In this document: one piece after another, positions 10,807-19,251 of the stretch
Layout of the letters: every line of letters begins with the position of its first letter
How positions within the stretch are numbered: the stretch's first letter is position 1
NCBI RefSeq assembly: GCF_015159595.1
Contig: NZ_CP063304.1
Coordinates: forward strand, 2,852,001 to 2,916,000
Source: Blautia liquoris
GTDB lineage: Bacteria; Bacillota; Clostridia; Lachnospirales; Lachnospiraceae
DNA: 64,000 nucleotides
Reading direction: 5' to 3'
Translations under genes and position numbers: made by a program
Notes under the pieces: model-generated
Told to the model about the DNA's origin: nothing
Database searches by the model: none
Seen by the model: the letters and a program-made list of their open reading frames with translations, nothing else

Positions 10807-11718
10807 CTAATCCTCTTCTCTTACCATTCTAAGATAAATGAAAGAAAAAAGAGCCATAAATATAAACAGTATTACCGATGCCGCCGCTCCAGTACCAAAG
10901 TTATGATTAATAAAAGCTTCTCGATAACCAAAAGTGTAGATAGTTTCAGTACTGTAAAGTGGTCCTCCCTCTGTCATCAACCATATTGTGTTGAAGTCCG
11001 ATACAATTCCGATTAAATTCAAAATAGTTGAAATAGCAAGCGGCTCTTTAATTATAGGCAGCGTAATACGCCAAAAACTTTGCCAGCGGCCAGCTCCGTC
11101 TATACTTGCACTCTCATATACATCTCCGGAAATCCCCTGAAGAGCAGCTAGAATAAATATCATCTGAAAAGGAATTCCTTTCCAAATAGATACGAGTATT
11201 ACGCACCAAAATGCTGACCCAACATTTCCCAGCCATGATACCGATTCGGCTAAGAGTCCTATCTTCACAGCAATAATATTGATGATACCAACATTGGCAT
11301 TAAATAGGAAAGTAAATGTCATGGCAGAAATAGCTGCCGGGATTGCCCATGGAACTAGAATCAAGGTCCGGAACACTGCGCGTCCTTTTATCTTTCTATT
11401 AAGCGCCAAGGCTAATAGTAGCGCCACGATTAACTGTGTACCAAGGTTAATCACAGTCCATTTTACAGTGGTTCCCAAAGACTGAATAAAAATTTTATTA
11501 TTGAATATTTCCCTATAATTCTCCAGACCAACAAATTTATTAAAGCTTTTATCCCATGGCTTTACCAGGTTATACTTCACGAAGCTAAGATAAATTCCTC
11601 TACATAACGGATATATACTTAAAGCCAGAACACTTATAACAGCCGGAGCAGTCAACAGGTAGCCTGGTAAATTCTTTTTTAGTTCAAGGCTTCTTTTAAT
11701 TCTCCTCTTTCTTTTCAA
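10807..11718 (-). CDS. Carbohydrate ABC transporter permease (MalF-type)
   Basis: 303 residues. A short basic N-terminus precedes the first helix (LPGYLLTAPAVISVLALSI), followed by five further helices and the EAA loop YESASIDGAGRWQSFWRITLPIIKE. This is the canonical MalF/UgpA-like subunit of a CUT1 importer. It is separated from the binding protein gene by a stem-loop (11744-11768), which fits the higher expression normally seen for the binding protein. It forms the membrane channel with the 9958-10794 product. Confidence 0.93.
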   Translation of the reverse strand: MKRKRRIKRSLELKKNLPGYLLTAPAVISVLALSIYPLCRGIYLSFVKYNLVKPWDKSFNKFVGLENYREIFNNKIFIQSLGTTVKWTVINLGTQLIVALLLALALNRKIKGRAVFRTLILVPWAIPAAISAMTFTFLFNANVGIINIIAVKIGLLAESVSWLGNVGSAFWCVILVSIWKGIPFQMIFILAALQGISGDVYESASIDGAGRWQSFWRITLPIIKEPLAISTILNLIGIVSDFNTIWLMTEGGPLYSTETIYTFGYREAFINHNFGTGAAASVILFIFMALFSFIYLRMVREED

Positions 11719-11741
11719 GATTGACCTCCCTTGGTTTTAAA

Positions 11742-11769
11742 GAACAGCCCCATCATTTGTGGGGCTGTC
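11742..11769 (-). terminator. Intra-operon stem-loop (partial terminator)
   Basis: The arms ACAGCCCCA and TGGGGCTGT (11744-11752 and 11760-11768) form a perfect 9-bp stem between the binding protein and permease genes. On the minus strand it is followed by TTCTTT. A weak terminator or 3'-end stabiliser here would raise binding-protein mRNA over permease mRNA. Confidence 0.65.
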
Positions 11770-11775
11770 GACACC

Positions 11776-13080
11776 CTATTTATAATTCTCAGCTATATTT
11801 TCATCAAGTTCTTTTTTTAAGTCCTTTAAGGATTGTTCGGAATCCGATTTTCCATACTGAACTTCTAATATCCTATTCGTTATTATCTTATCAATTGCTT
11901 TTTCATTGATAATTGCCGGTCTTGCCTCTGTATACGGAAATTCTTCAGTAAACACTTTTAACTGATCTTTACCTTCCAGCGCTTTTTTATAGTCAAACTC
12001 TTTTCTAGCTGAAATTTTTCCTTCTGCCGCCAGTATGGAATCACCCTTTTCAGAATTTAAATAAGAGATCAAATCATATGCCAAATCAGGATTTTTACTG
12101 TTTATATTAATATTCCATGTCCAACCACCAAGGATGGTTGCCTGTTTCTTTCCAGATACCATAGGTGCAATTCCATAATTCATATCCGGATTTACTCCTT
12201 CAATTCCCGGAGCACACCAATCACCACCCATTAAAAAAGTAGCTTCCCCATTCGCAAAACTCTCATATACTTTGTCCCATGTTGTCGCTTCTTTAAAGGA
12301 TTCGACAAGTGCACCCTTTTGAACAAGATCACAGACATAATTCCAAGCTTCTTTTCCGGCTTGATTATCAACCACAACTTTTGGCATTTCTTTACTTGTA
12401 TCGATTACCGGGCAATCATTTTGGTAAAAGAAAGAATAAAAAGCATATGCACTTTGGTAGGTAGTAATTCCTCCATAACCGGCCTCCAAAACTGTATCTA
12501 ATGCCGTAGATAACTCATCCCAGGTTGTAGGTACCTCCAAGTTTAACTCTTTCAAGCGATCAGCATTATAATATAGACCACAACAGTCCATATACCATGG
12601 AACAGAATAATATTCTCCATTAAATTTTCCGGAATTCAATGGTCCTTCCTGATATCTTGAAGTAAGTTTCTCTGCAGAATCATGTTTACTGAGAGGTTCC
12701 AGTAGTCCCATTGCCGCCAGATCAATTGCATGTCCAGAATTATCCATAATAACAATATCCGGACCCCCTCCGGCCAATGCAGCTGTTTGAAAATTTTCTT
12801 TAATGTCTTGAGCCGATGCCGATTGTAACTTAATCTTAACACCAGGGTTCTCTTCTTGGTATTGTTGTATAACTTTCGTAAATTCTGAACCAATTGGTTT
12901 ACTTTTATCAAGCCAGTCGTTTGTCATTAGCAAAGTAAGTTCCCCTTTTTCTGAAGCAGACCCTTGCGGTGAATTAGACGGTGCATTTCCAGAGGATGAC
13001 AAAGCATCCTTATTTCCACATCCTCCCAAAGTTACTGATACAGCTAGTCCCAGAACCAAACCTAAGAACTTCTTTTTCAT
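11776..13080 (-). CDS. Extracellular sugar-binding lipoprotein
   Basis: 434 residues. A signal peptide ends in a lipobox VTLGGC with Cys21, so the mature protein would be membrane-anchored. A Ser/Gly/Asn-rich linker follows, then the family 1 extracellular solute-binding fold: NDWLDKSKPIGSEFTKVIQQYQ, PDIVIMDNSGHAIDLA, and GEATFLMGGDWCAPGI. It is first in the importer operon, upstream of two CUT1 permeases and the kinase/regulator pair. The ligand cannot be read from sequence; many aromatic residues are present, as in oligosaccharide-binding members. Confidence 0.92.
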   Translation of the reverse strand: MKKKFLGLVLGLAVSVTLGGCGNKDALSSSGNAPSNSPQGSASEKGELTLLMTNDWLDKSKPIGSEFTKVIQQYQEENPGVKIKLQSASAQDIKENFQTAALAGGGPDIVIMDNSGHAIDLAAMGLLEPLSKHDSAEKLTSRYQEGPLNSGKFNGEYYSVPWYMDCCGLYYNADRLKELNLEVPTTWDELSTALDTVLEAGYGGITTYQSAYAFYSFFYQNDCPVIDTSKEMPKVVVDNQAGKEAWNYVCDLVQKGALVESFKEATTWDKVYESFANGEATFLMGGDWCAPGIEGVNPDMNYGIAPMVSGKKQATILGGWTWNININSKNPDLAYDLISYLNSEKGDSILAAEGKISARKEFDYKKALEGKDQLKVFTEEFPYTEARPAIINEKAIDKIITNRILEVQYGKSDSEQSLKDLKKELDENIAENYK

Positions 13081-13407
13081 AATTTATCCTCCATTTCATC
13101 TTTATAATTATATTAGAACATGTTTCCTATAATAATTGAATAAATATTTTATCCATAGCTCAATTGTAATTGTTTAAAATACAATATAAATATTTTACTT
13201 TAAATTCATATATACTTTTTTTAACCATAATTATAGGGATACATAAAATATTTTCATATCTATTTTTTCATATCTATGATTTTTTTTAATATTAACTATA
13301 GAATTTCTTATTTTTATTTATTCAGTTTTTAAATTATTTTATTTATACTAAAATAGAAACAATTAGCCTTAGTTAAGTATTAATTTCATATTTCAAAGGA
13401 GGATATC
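13081..13407. promoter_or_regulatory. AT-rich divergent promoter region
   Basis: This 327-bp, very AT-rich interval separates the importer operon from the divergent oxidoreductase gene and must contain both promoters. GGAGGATAAATT precedes the ATG at 13080 and AAAGGAGGATATC precedes the ATG at 13408. I could not pick out unambiguous -35/-10 pairs or operator repeats by eye. Confidence 0.5.
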
Positions 13408-14583
13408 ATGAGCAAAATTAACGTAGCAATCGTAGGACTTAGTTTTGGTTTAGAATTTGTTCCTATCTATTGCAAACATCCAGATGTCGACAAGGTATTT
13501 ATCGTTGACAAAAACGAGAAGTTACTTTCCCTAGCCAAAGAACGCTATAGTATTCCAGATGAACAATGTTTTACAGACTTACAATCTGTACTTGATATTA
13601 AGGAAATAGATGCTGTCCATCTAGTAACTCCGCCCGCAACCCATGCACCATTTTCAATTCGAGTTTTAAATGCAGGGAAACATTGTGGGTGTACAATTCC
13701 AATGGGCTTATCCATCCAAGAATTAAAAGACATTATCGCAGCTAAGAAGTCTTCCGGAAAAAACTATATGTTTATGGAAACTACAATTTATCAGCGAGAA
13801 TTTCTTTACATTAAAGAATTATATAATAAAGGAGAATTAGGCCGTATTCAATACATGTCTTGTGCACATTACCAGGATATGGAGGGATGGCCGGAATACT
13901 GGGAGGGATTTCCACCGCTTATGCATCCGACTCATGCGGTAGCACCCTGTCTAATGTTAAGTGGGCATTTGCCTGAAAAAGTATATGCCCGGGGATCTGG
14001 AAAAGTACATGATGAATTGAAGAAAAAATATAATTGTCCTTATGCTTTTGAATCTGCCTTTATTACTTTGCAGGATAGTGATATTACTATAGAAATGGAA
14101 AGATTTCTCTACGGCGTCGCAAGAAGCTATTCCGAGTGCTTCCGCATATATGGAGAAAACAAGAGTTTTGAATGGCAGCAGCTAGCTGATGAAAATCCAG
14201 TTTTATATACTAGAACCGGAGCACTTCAGGACGTAGACATAACAAATGAAAAAAATGAGAAATCTAAAAGAGGCGGAGAAATAACAGAAGAAAGAATTCA
14301 AATACCTGACTATGCATATCTGTTACCTAAGGAAATAGCTCCTTTTACAACCAATACAGTCTATAACAATGAAAATACTCATCTTTCTTTTAAACAGGGA
14401 GGAGGGCATGGAGGATCACATCCACACTTGGTACATGATTTTGTGAGATCTATTATAGAAAATAGAAAACCGACAATTGACGATATTATGGGGGCTTACT
14501 GGACTGGAACGGGAATCTGTGCACATAAATCTGCTATGGAAGGAGGAGCTGTAATAGATATTCCCAAATTTGACGAATTATAA
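13408..14583 (+). CDS. Gfo/Idh/MocA family oxidoreductase
   Basis: 391 residues. The N-terminal Rossmann fold (INVAIVGLSFGLEFVPIY) binds NAD(P). The catalytic-domain segment HLVTPPATHAPFSIRVLNAGKH..CTIPMGLS corresponds to the EKP region of the family, but the usual EKP is IPM here, so the canonical lysine is not at that spot. A ready AAAGGAGG site precedes the ATG. It is divergent from the sugar importer and its two-component system and therefore likely acts on an imported sugar or a derivative. A terminator follows at 14618. The altered EKP motif means the reaction could differ from a simple dehydrogenase. Confidence 0.88.
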   Translation: MSKINVAIVGLSFGLEFVPIYCKHPDVDKVFIVDKNEKLLSLAKERYSIPDEQCFTDLQSVLDIKEIDAVHLVTPPATHAPFSIRVLNAGKHCGCTIPMGLSIQELKDIIAAKKSSGKNYMFMETTIYQREFLYIKELYNKGELGRIQYMSCAHYQDMEGWPEYWEGFPPLMHPTHAVAPCLMLSGHLPEKVYARGSGKVHDELKKKYNCPYAFESAFITLQDSDITIEMERFLYGVARSYSECFRIYGENKSFEWQQLADENPVLYTRTGALQDVDITNEKNEKSKRGGEITEERIQIPDYAYLLPKEIAPFTTNTVYNNENTHLSFKQGGGHGGSHPHLVHDFVRSIIENRKPTIDDIMGAYWTGTGICAHKSAMEGGAVIDIPKFDEL

Positions 14584-14617
14584 AATAAGCAGACTAACAA
14601 ACTGATCTTAAACCGAG

Positions 14618-14666
14618 AAAAAGAAACTGTACTAAAGATTCAAATCCTTGGTACAGTTTCTTTTTG
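14618..14666 (+). terminator. Rho-independent terminator after oxidoreductase
   Basis: The arms AAAAAGAAACTGTAC (14618-14632) and GTACAGTTTCTTTTT (14651-14665) pair perfectly around an 18-nt loop. The 3' arm itself supplies the T-run. Confidence 0.85.
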
Positions 14667-14905
14667 GGATGAAAGCATTGACCGTGTAATGAATGGTACA
14701 ATATCTCCTGTGATTTTCTTTCCATTACTGACATTGCTAACGCGACCAGATTATCTATAGCGACCCGATCATCAGATTTCCGAGAAACTATCACTTCAGC
14801 ATATATTCCAAGAATCAGATCAAAAGCAAAGCCCGCCTCTACGCCTTCCGAGTATACTGAAAAATAGCAGCCTAATATACTCGGAGTCTTACAAAAGTCT
14901 CTACG
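14640..14905 (-). other. Possible remnant coding segment, unassigned
   Basis: A minus-strand frame is open here without an early ATG and reads SVYSEGVEAGFAFDLILGIYAEVIV..., which has the composition of real protein. It has no start, no ribosome binding site, and its 3' end runs into the terminator of the oxidoreductase. I cannot name a family. It may be the tail of a lost gene. Confidence 0.25.
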
Positions 14906-14915
14906 TCAGATAATA

Positions 14916-15290
14916 TCAGATCGTATCATAAAGATCTCCAATATATTCTCTTAAGACGCTCTCTTGTTCTTTCGTAATATCCTGATACTCAAAAGATTCC
15001 AGTCTTTCCTCAATCTTTTCGCCGGCTAACCTGGCTACATCTTTCTTTCCTTCTCTTACCCAGCTCGGATAACCCATTTTGTTAAACAGTCTCGTAATAT
15101 ATAACTCGCTATACATATATTCCATCGTGTGCTCTTCAGAAATATACTGTCCGCCGGGTCCGACATCAGAGATATTCTCCAGTTCCTTATCACCCGTAAA
15201 GATTTTCATTCCATTTACAATTTTACGAATCATTTCAATATTTTGCTCATCTAAAAGATATTTTTCATAACTAAGTGTATTAACTTCTTT
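14916..15290 (-). pseudogene. MttB-family methyltransferase, C-terminal fragment
   Basis: The frame matches the extreme C-terminus of trimethylamine/glycine-betaine methyltransferases (MttB superfamily). KIVNGMKIFTGDKELENISDVGPGGQYISEEHTMEYM contains the VGPGGxYxxxxHT signature, followed by the usual YPSWVREGKK..LAGEKIEERL segment. The homology extends upstream of the ATG at 15233 to about 15288 (EVNTLSYEKYLLDEQNIEM). There it changes abruptly into the start of an IS66 tnpC gene. Full-length members are ~480 residues, so only ~120 remain, without the corrinoid-facing catalytic region. Confidence 0.72.
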
Positions 15291-15428
15291 CTTGCATGAA
15301 GAAGTGCCTGGATCATGTTTTCAATCTGTATTATTCTGTTTTTGGATGATCTTATCTTTGGCTTCGATTTCCTTTTGTTGTTTTTCGGCAAGCACTCGAA
15401 GTTTCAGCAGTTCTTCATGTTCTGTCAT
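15288..15428 (-). pseudogene. IS66 tnpC, N-terminal fragment
   Basis: Starting at ATG 15428 the protein reads MTEHEELLKLRVLAEKQQKE followed by IEAKDKIIQKQN, the coiled-coil N-terminus typical of IS66 TnpC. A frameshift near 15330 (stop in one frame, IENMIQALLHARK in another) precedes the breakpoint at ~15288, where MttB sequence begins. It follows tnpA and tnpB on the same strand, so this is the left half of an IS66 element. Confidence 0.65.
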
Positions 15429-15568
15429 TGGTATACTTATCCTTTGTTTTCTTACTTATAATTATACCATTTTGGAGCATATAATGCCATCTTTTTTGCA
15501 CATCCCAAACACCGAAAAGTGCTCATTTTACGCCCTTTCCAGAGGCTTTATCCGTCACTTTTCAGCGG

Positions 15569-15856
15569 TCAAAAACAGGTGGACTTCGCATCCATTTTTA
15601 CCGGATGGAGCGCTCTTTTCTGTTCGATTTCCAGCCCCTGTAAAAGCCACTGCACTTGCTGGTAGGATATCTCTTTTACTTCCGAGGGATCTTTTGGCCA
15701 CTGGAATTTCATCCCATCCAGAAGCTTTTTGTTTGCTAAGATAAAACCATTGCTGTCGTACCGGAGCACTTTGATTGCGTTTCTTTGTTTGCGGAAGTCT
15801 GTTGCCCCACATGCCATGTAGATGTGTCTTGCATCTTTTACAAAAAGATCCATCAT
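15569..15856 (-). pseudogene. IS66 TnpB with internal deletion
   Basis: The start KDARHIYMACGATDFRK and the end NGFILANKKLLDGMKFQWPKD..EISYQQVQWLLQGLEI match IS66 Orf2 (TnpB). About 25-30 residues that normally lie between them (the DGLAxxVxxxFxLDPFxxxLFxF block) are missing in frame, giving 95 instead of ~115 residues. The ATG overlaps the TnpA stop (ATGA). Probably non-functional. Confidence 0.7.
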
Positions 15857-16173
15857 AACTGTTGTACCTGCCGAATGAAATGAATAGCAAGAGAACAGTC
15901 CCCTGCATCCGAAAGGGTAAAGGAAAACTCTCCCCAGGTAATCCGGAGTCCCTCTGGATTACCTAATGGTACTGGTGAGGCTAGAAGCTCTAGTTTGGCA
16001 AACTGAGGTACTGCAGATTGTATTTCCCTGGATTCTGTATGCAGCTGTTTCTTCCAATAGTAAAAAGTAGACTTTTTTATATGATTCTGCCAGCATCATG
16101 CAGCCATAGACATACCGCTGGATGCCTGCTCTTGAATCCGTTCTTTCCATAAAGCTCTATTATCCTGGTCCAT
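15853..16173 (-). pseudogene. IS66 TnpA with in-frame TGA
   Basis: From ATG 16173 (GGAGG upstream) the frame encodes a ~106-residue TnpA: MDQDNRALWKERIQEQASSG, SMAA-stop-CWQNHIKKSTFYYWKKQL and a C-terminal beta-rich tail ending VQQL. The only defect is a TGA at about codon 26, in the position where TnpA helix-turn-helix proteins usually have Trp (AAWCxxNxI). This is thus another TGG-to-TGA change. Confidence 0.7.
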
Positions 16174-16223
16174 TGTGTAACCTCCTAAAGATATTTTAGG
16201 TCAATTTTACAGGATTTTCTCAG

Positions 16224-16256
16224 GAATTACACGACGCTATCTTTTGGAGCACTTAC
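16224..16256 (-). repeat. IS66 terminal inverted repeat (left end)
   Basis: Read on the minus strand the segment begins GTAAGTGCTCCAAAAGAT and lies ~50 bp upstream of tnpA, matching the repeats at 207-239 and 16806-16838. It marks the left end of the tnpA/tnpB half-element. Confidence 0.75.
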
Positions 16257-16259
16257 GAA

Positions 16260-16330
16260 TCTGATCCACCAGGATCAAAATGTAAGGTGGATCAGATTTA
16301 AACGAAAAGTGGGTCAATTTTACTTGACAA
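16260..16330. repeat. Inverted repeat and element-end-like sequence
   Basis: TCTGATCCACC (16260-16270) and GGTGGATCAGA (16286-16296) form a perfect 11-bp palindrome, followed by AAAAGTGGGTCAATTTTACT. Repeated GATCCACC motifs near such a sequence resemble the ends of IS21-type elements, so this may be a scar of another element between the two IS66 halves. No gene is present. Confidence 0.4.
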
Positions 16331-16778
16331 TCAACAACGTCCCATCCTCGATGCCTTTTGGTCGTGGGTGGAAGAAACAGCGGCCCTTTCTACTACGAAT
16401 GAAAAACTGACAACTGCGCTGGGATACTCTAAAAACCAGAGAAACTATCTGGAAACATTTTTAAAAGATGGCAGGCTGCCAATCTCGAATAATTTATGCG
16501 AAGCAAATATAAAACCTTTTGCCACAGCAAGACGTGCATGGCTTTTTGCAGACACACCTAAAGGTGCAACGGCCAATGCCGTTCTCTATACATTAGTAGA
16601 ATCGGCCAGGGCCAATGATCTGGATGTTTATGAATACCTGAAATACATCCTGGAAAGCATGCCCAATAACGACTATCTAAATCATCCAGAGATACTGGAT
16701 AAATACCTGCCCTGGTCAAAAGAATTGCCAGAAGAATGTAGGTTGATTCATAAGCATAAAAAATGTCAAAAAAAATGA
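16331..16778 (+). pseudogene. IS66 transposase (TnpC), C-terminal fragment
   Basis: The frame QQRPILDAFWSWVEETAALS... continues for ~145 residues and is nearly identical to the C-terminal part of the copy at 266-676. It has an intact Trp codon where that copy has TGA. It begins abruptly at ~16331 and lacks the catalytic core. It is on the opposite strand to the tnpA/tnpB half just to its left, so the two halves do not form one intact element. Confidence 0.85.
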
Positions 16779-16805
16779 TAGGCTTAGTATAACAGCATTG
16801 CGGTG

Positions 16806-16838
16806 GAATTACACAGCGCTATCTTTTGAAACACTTAC
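16806..16838 (+). repeat. IS66 terminal inverted repeat (right end, copy 2)
   Basis: The segment ending in GCTATCTTTTGAAACACTTA lies 28 bp after the tnpC fragment stop and matches the other two IS66 ends, giving the right boundary of the plus-strand half-element. Confidence 0.75.
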
Positions 16839-16869
16839 GTAAGATGCATTGCCTTTGTATGTCTTAGCA

Positions 16870-16982
16870 AATCCAAAAGTTTAGATTTTTGGAGAAATCC
16901 AAACTTAAATAAAATCCAAACTTTGCATTAAAAAAGCCCTTGAATACAGCATTCTTTTGGATAAGAAGTTTGGATTTTATTT
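16870..16982. repeat. 17-bp inverted repeats ahead of integrase relic
   Basis: AAATAAAATCCAAACTT (16907-16923) and AAGTTTGGATTTTATTT (16966-16982) are perfect inverted copies 42 nt apart. A further AAATCCAAACTT is at 16895-16906 and AAATCCAAAAGTTT at 16869-16882. Such clustered direct and inverted repeats next to a recombinase gene may be its core/arm sites. Confidence 0.6.
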
Positions 16983-17030
16983 TAATCGCCGTCATTGTCC
17001 TGTATGATTTAAGGCAAAAGGTGACGAGAT

Positions 17031-17465
17031 ATGGAATTTGAAAATCCTTTTTTAAACGCTAACAAGCTCATGAAACACATGGAGGATAATGGCTATTCTA
17101 AAAGCTACATTCTCCTGCTAAAAACCGAAATCAACTGGCTCAGAAAAAATGGGGATGTAATAGAGTCGTATGAGGCGACATGTATCATCCGTGAGGGACA
17201 AACTATCTCTCCCGAAATGCGCCGTCGTTACAGGCTGGAGTATGGGATACTGAAATGGTTTGATGCCCGGAATTTATCCTGATTATAGAAAAAAGAACCA
17301 CTGATGAAACATGATACATATCACCAGCTAAATCCAGCGTATAGAGAGGTGGTTGACTGCTATAAGGAATCAGCCCTGTAGCGTGGCTTAAAACTACATA
17401 CCGTGAAAGGAAATGCATCTGCCGGAGCCTGCTTCCTATACGCTATGCAGTGCAAGGGGCTTGAC
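17031..17465 (+). pseudogene. Site-specific integrase-like gene, broken N-terminal part
   Basis: The first 83 residues (MEFENPFLNANKLMKHMEDN..., SKSYILLLKTEINWLRKNG, RRYRLEYGILKWFD) resemble the N-terminal arm/SAM-like region of tyrosine integrases common in Lachnospiraceae. After a frameshift near 17285 the coding sense resumes (EPLMKHDTYHQLNPAYREVV). It is interrupted by a TAG where CAG (Gln) is expected, and resumes again (RGLKLHTVKGNASAGACFLY) to about 17465. The catalytic R-H-R-Y domain is gone. The family assignment is from recognition of the pattern, not a search. Confidence 0.5.
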
Positions 17466-17684
17466 TGTCTCCCTAAAGCTGTCCCCCCCCAGTTGTTCTA
17501 CGCAGTTACGCAACTTTCCCTCATTTGTTCCTGAAATAATCACCTTGGCTCCACTGTCCAGGAAAGCTTTCGCCATGGCAAAGCCAATCCCTCCGCTACC
17601 GCCGGTGATAAGGACCACCTTGCCATCCAATAACTTTTGTGCGTTTGCAAGCCGCGGAATAGGTACCTGCTTTTCCGTTCGCAA
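17436..17684 (-). pseudogene. SDR-family oxidoreductase, N-terminal fragment
   Basis: KVVLITGGSGGIGFAMAKAF is the TGxxxGIG dinucleotide-binding signature of short-chain dehydrogenases, followed by GAKVIISGTNEGKL. Only ~75 residues remain of the usual ~250; the tail fuses into the broken integrase at ~17455, so the active-site YxxxK is absent. The first codon in frame is TTG. Its orientation matches the capsule locus immediately downstream of wzx, suggesting it was once the last gene of that operon. Confidence 0.7.
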
Positions 17685-17759
17685 AAAGTTTATTGAGTAT
17701 TTTATTTAAGACTCATCTACTTCTCCTATTATAAATCCATATATCCACTCCGTGAAATT

Positions 17760-19166
17760 CTATTTTTTTGCTTTATTGGCAATTTGCTTCACCACAGGAA
17801 CAATTAATTCCTTATTTACTAACAAGAAGAACATGCATGCAATAACTTCCAACACGATCATAGCAGCCAAGCCAGCTGCATTCACTGCAACGATCACTGC
17901 TGCGCATAATCCTATTAATATAATAAATGCCTTCCACTCAATTTTAATATTAAAGTATTTTCGCGTCTGAACAATTCTTGTCACCCAAATAATTGCGTTG
18001 CCGACCATGCTTCCGAAAGCCGCCGCATAAAGACCAGCAGTATTGATTAACACTACAGTCAAAACAGCATTTGCAATTGCACCCCACATTGTGGTAGTCA
18101 ACGCACCCATAGTTTTCTTGGTGCTAAGATAACCAGTGCCATAAAATCCAGCAAACGCATTAAAAACACTCGATAAGTACAATAGACCAATAAACTGATA
18201 AGCATCATGATAGGAAGAATCCATAAAATAGATGATTATAAATTTTGTCACTGGAAGTAGAGCAATGATTCCTGTCAAAAGCACTTTAACATAGATATTA
18301 AAAATCTTTGTATAATAGGCATCACGTTCCTTGCTGTCATATTCAGAAATTGCTTGCTCCTGCCACGCCTGGTAGAAAAAAGTAGAAAGCATATTCACGA
18401 GCGTCGGAAACTTCATGGAGATAGCATAAATACCATTCGCCGCATCTCCCATACCCCAGTTAATCACAATCCTGTTAGATGCCGATACAAGCCACCACGC
18501 AATATTATTAGGAACAATTGGCAAAGAATATTTGATTAAATCTTTGGCAAGGTCCCTATCAAATTTACCAGGAACAACATAATCTTTTACCAAATGCTGA
18601 ACCACTGCCATGAACACAATTGTAACAATATATGCAAAGGCCATTGATAACAACAATCCACGCGCCTGCATCCGCAGCCATATTACGAGGATCACGTTAC
18701 AAAGTATCAAAGCAAGCGAATAGACAATACCTTGTACCGCATATATCTTATTATTTCTCAAACCTCTCGTGATAAACTGCACTATCGTGTAAAAAGCTGC
18801 TGCAGTAACCAGCAAGATAAATTCCGGCAAATACGTATAATTTATAACACTAAGGAAAATCCAGGCAATTACATCAAACCCTACTACTGCAATGAAAGAA
18901 GCAAGTAAACCAGTTTTTAGGATATCTTTGTCCTTTGTACTTGCATCCAGCAGCCATCTGTATAAACCCTCGTGCAGGGCAAGGCAAGCCAAAGATGAAA
19001 AAAGGCCAACATATGTATTCACGAGATCGTACTGTCCCATTTGCTCCGTGCTGACATAATACGTGTACAGCGGTACAATAATCAACATGAGCAACTTGGC
19101 TCCTGCGTTCCCTACGGTAAACAGAAGAGTATTCTTCACCAGATCTTTTTCCTTATTATTAGACAT
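17760..19166 (-). CDS. wzx: Oligosaccharide flippase (Wzx-like)
   Basis: About 468 residues with 12-14 predicted membrane helices. It begins KNTLLFTVGNAGAKLLMLIIVPLYTYYVS, which is the polysaccharide-synthase/MATE-like signature of Wzx flippases. The start at 19166 (MSNNKEKD) is favoured over upstream in-frame ATG because a basic, cytosolic N-terminus follows and GGGAGG is present. It would move the undecaprenyl-linked repeat unit across the membrane for Wzy. It is the last intact gene of the capsule operon, and its AT-rich composition is typical of the serotype-specific part. Confidence 0.88.
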   Translation of the reverse strand: MSNNKEKDLVKNTLLFTVGNAGAKLLMLIIVPLYTYYVSTEQMGQYDLVNTYVGLFSSLACLALHEGLYRWLLDASTKDKDILKTGLLASFIAVVGFDVIAWIFLSVINYTYLPEFILLVTAAAFYTIVQFITRGLRNNKIYAVQGIVYSLALILCNVILVIWLRMQARGLLLSMAFAYIVTIVFMAVVQHLVKDYVVPGKFDRDLAKDLIKYSLPIVPNNIAWWLVSASNRIVINWGMGDAANGIYAISMKFPTLVNMLSTFFYQAWQEQAISEYDSKERDAYYTKIFNIYVKVLLTGIIALLPVTKFIIIYFMDSSYHDAYQFIGLLYLSSVFNAFAGFYGTGYLSTKKTMGALTTTMWGAIANAVLTVVLINTAGLYAAAFGSMVGNAIIWVTRIVQTRKYFNIKIEWKAFIILIGLCAAVIVAVNAAGLAAMIVLEVIACMFFLLVNKELIVPVVKQIANKAKK

Positions 19167-19251
19167 TCCTGCAGTCTTTCCTCCCAATTTTGAGCAAAAG
19201 CATGTTGCCAACAACAAGCTCATGAATTCAGCTTATATGTATCCAATAAAA

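Noticed and set aside
14640-14905. Gene encoding SVYSEGVEAGF... protein
   Set aside because: No start codon or ribosome binding site, overlaps a terminator; retained only as a possible remnant.
266-16173. TGA codons reassigned to Trp (recoding) in the IS66 genes
   Set aside because: Two TGA codons do replace Trp, but TGA is used as the real stop in host genes here (e.g. the histidine kinase stop at 8173-8175), and a third TGA lies at an Arg position in IS30. Plain mutation is simpler.
16260-16296. CRISPR-like repeat unit
   Set aside because: Only one palindrome is present, with no regularly spaced repeats; an element-end scar fits better.
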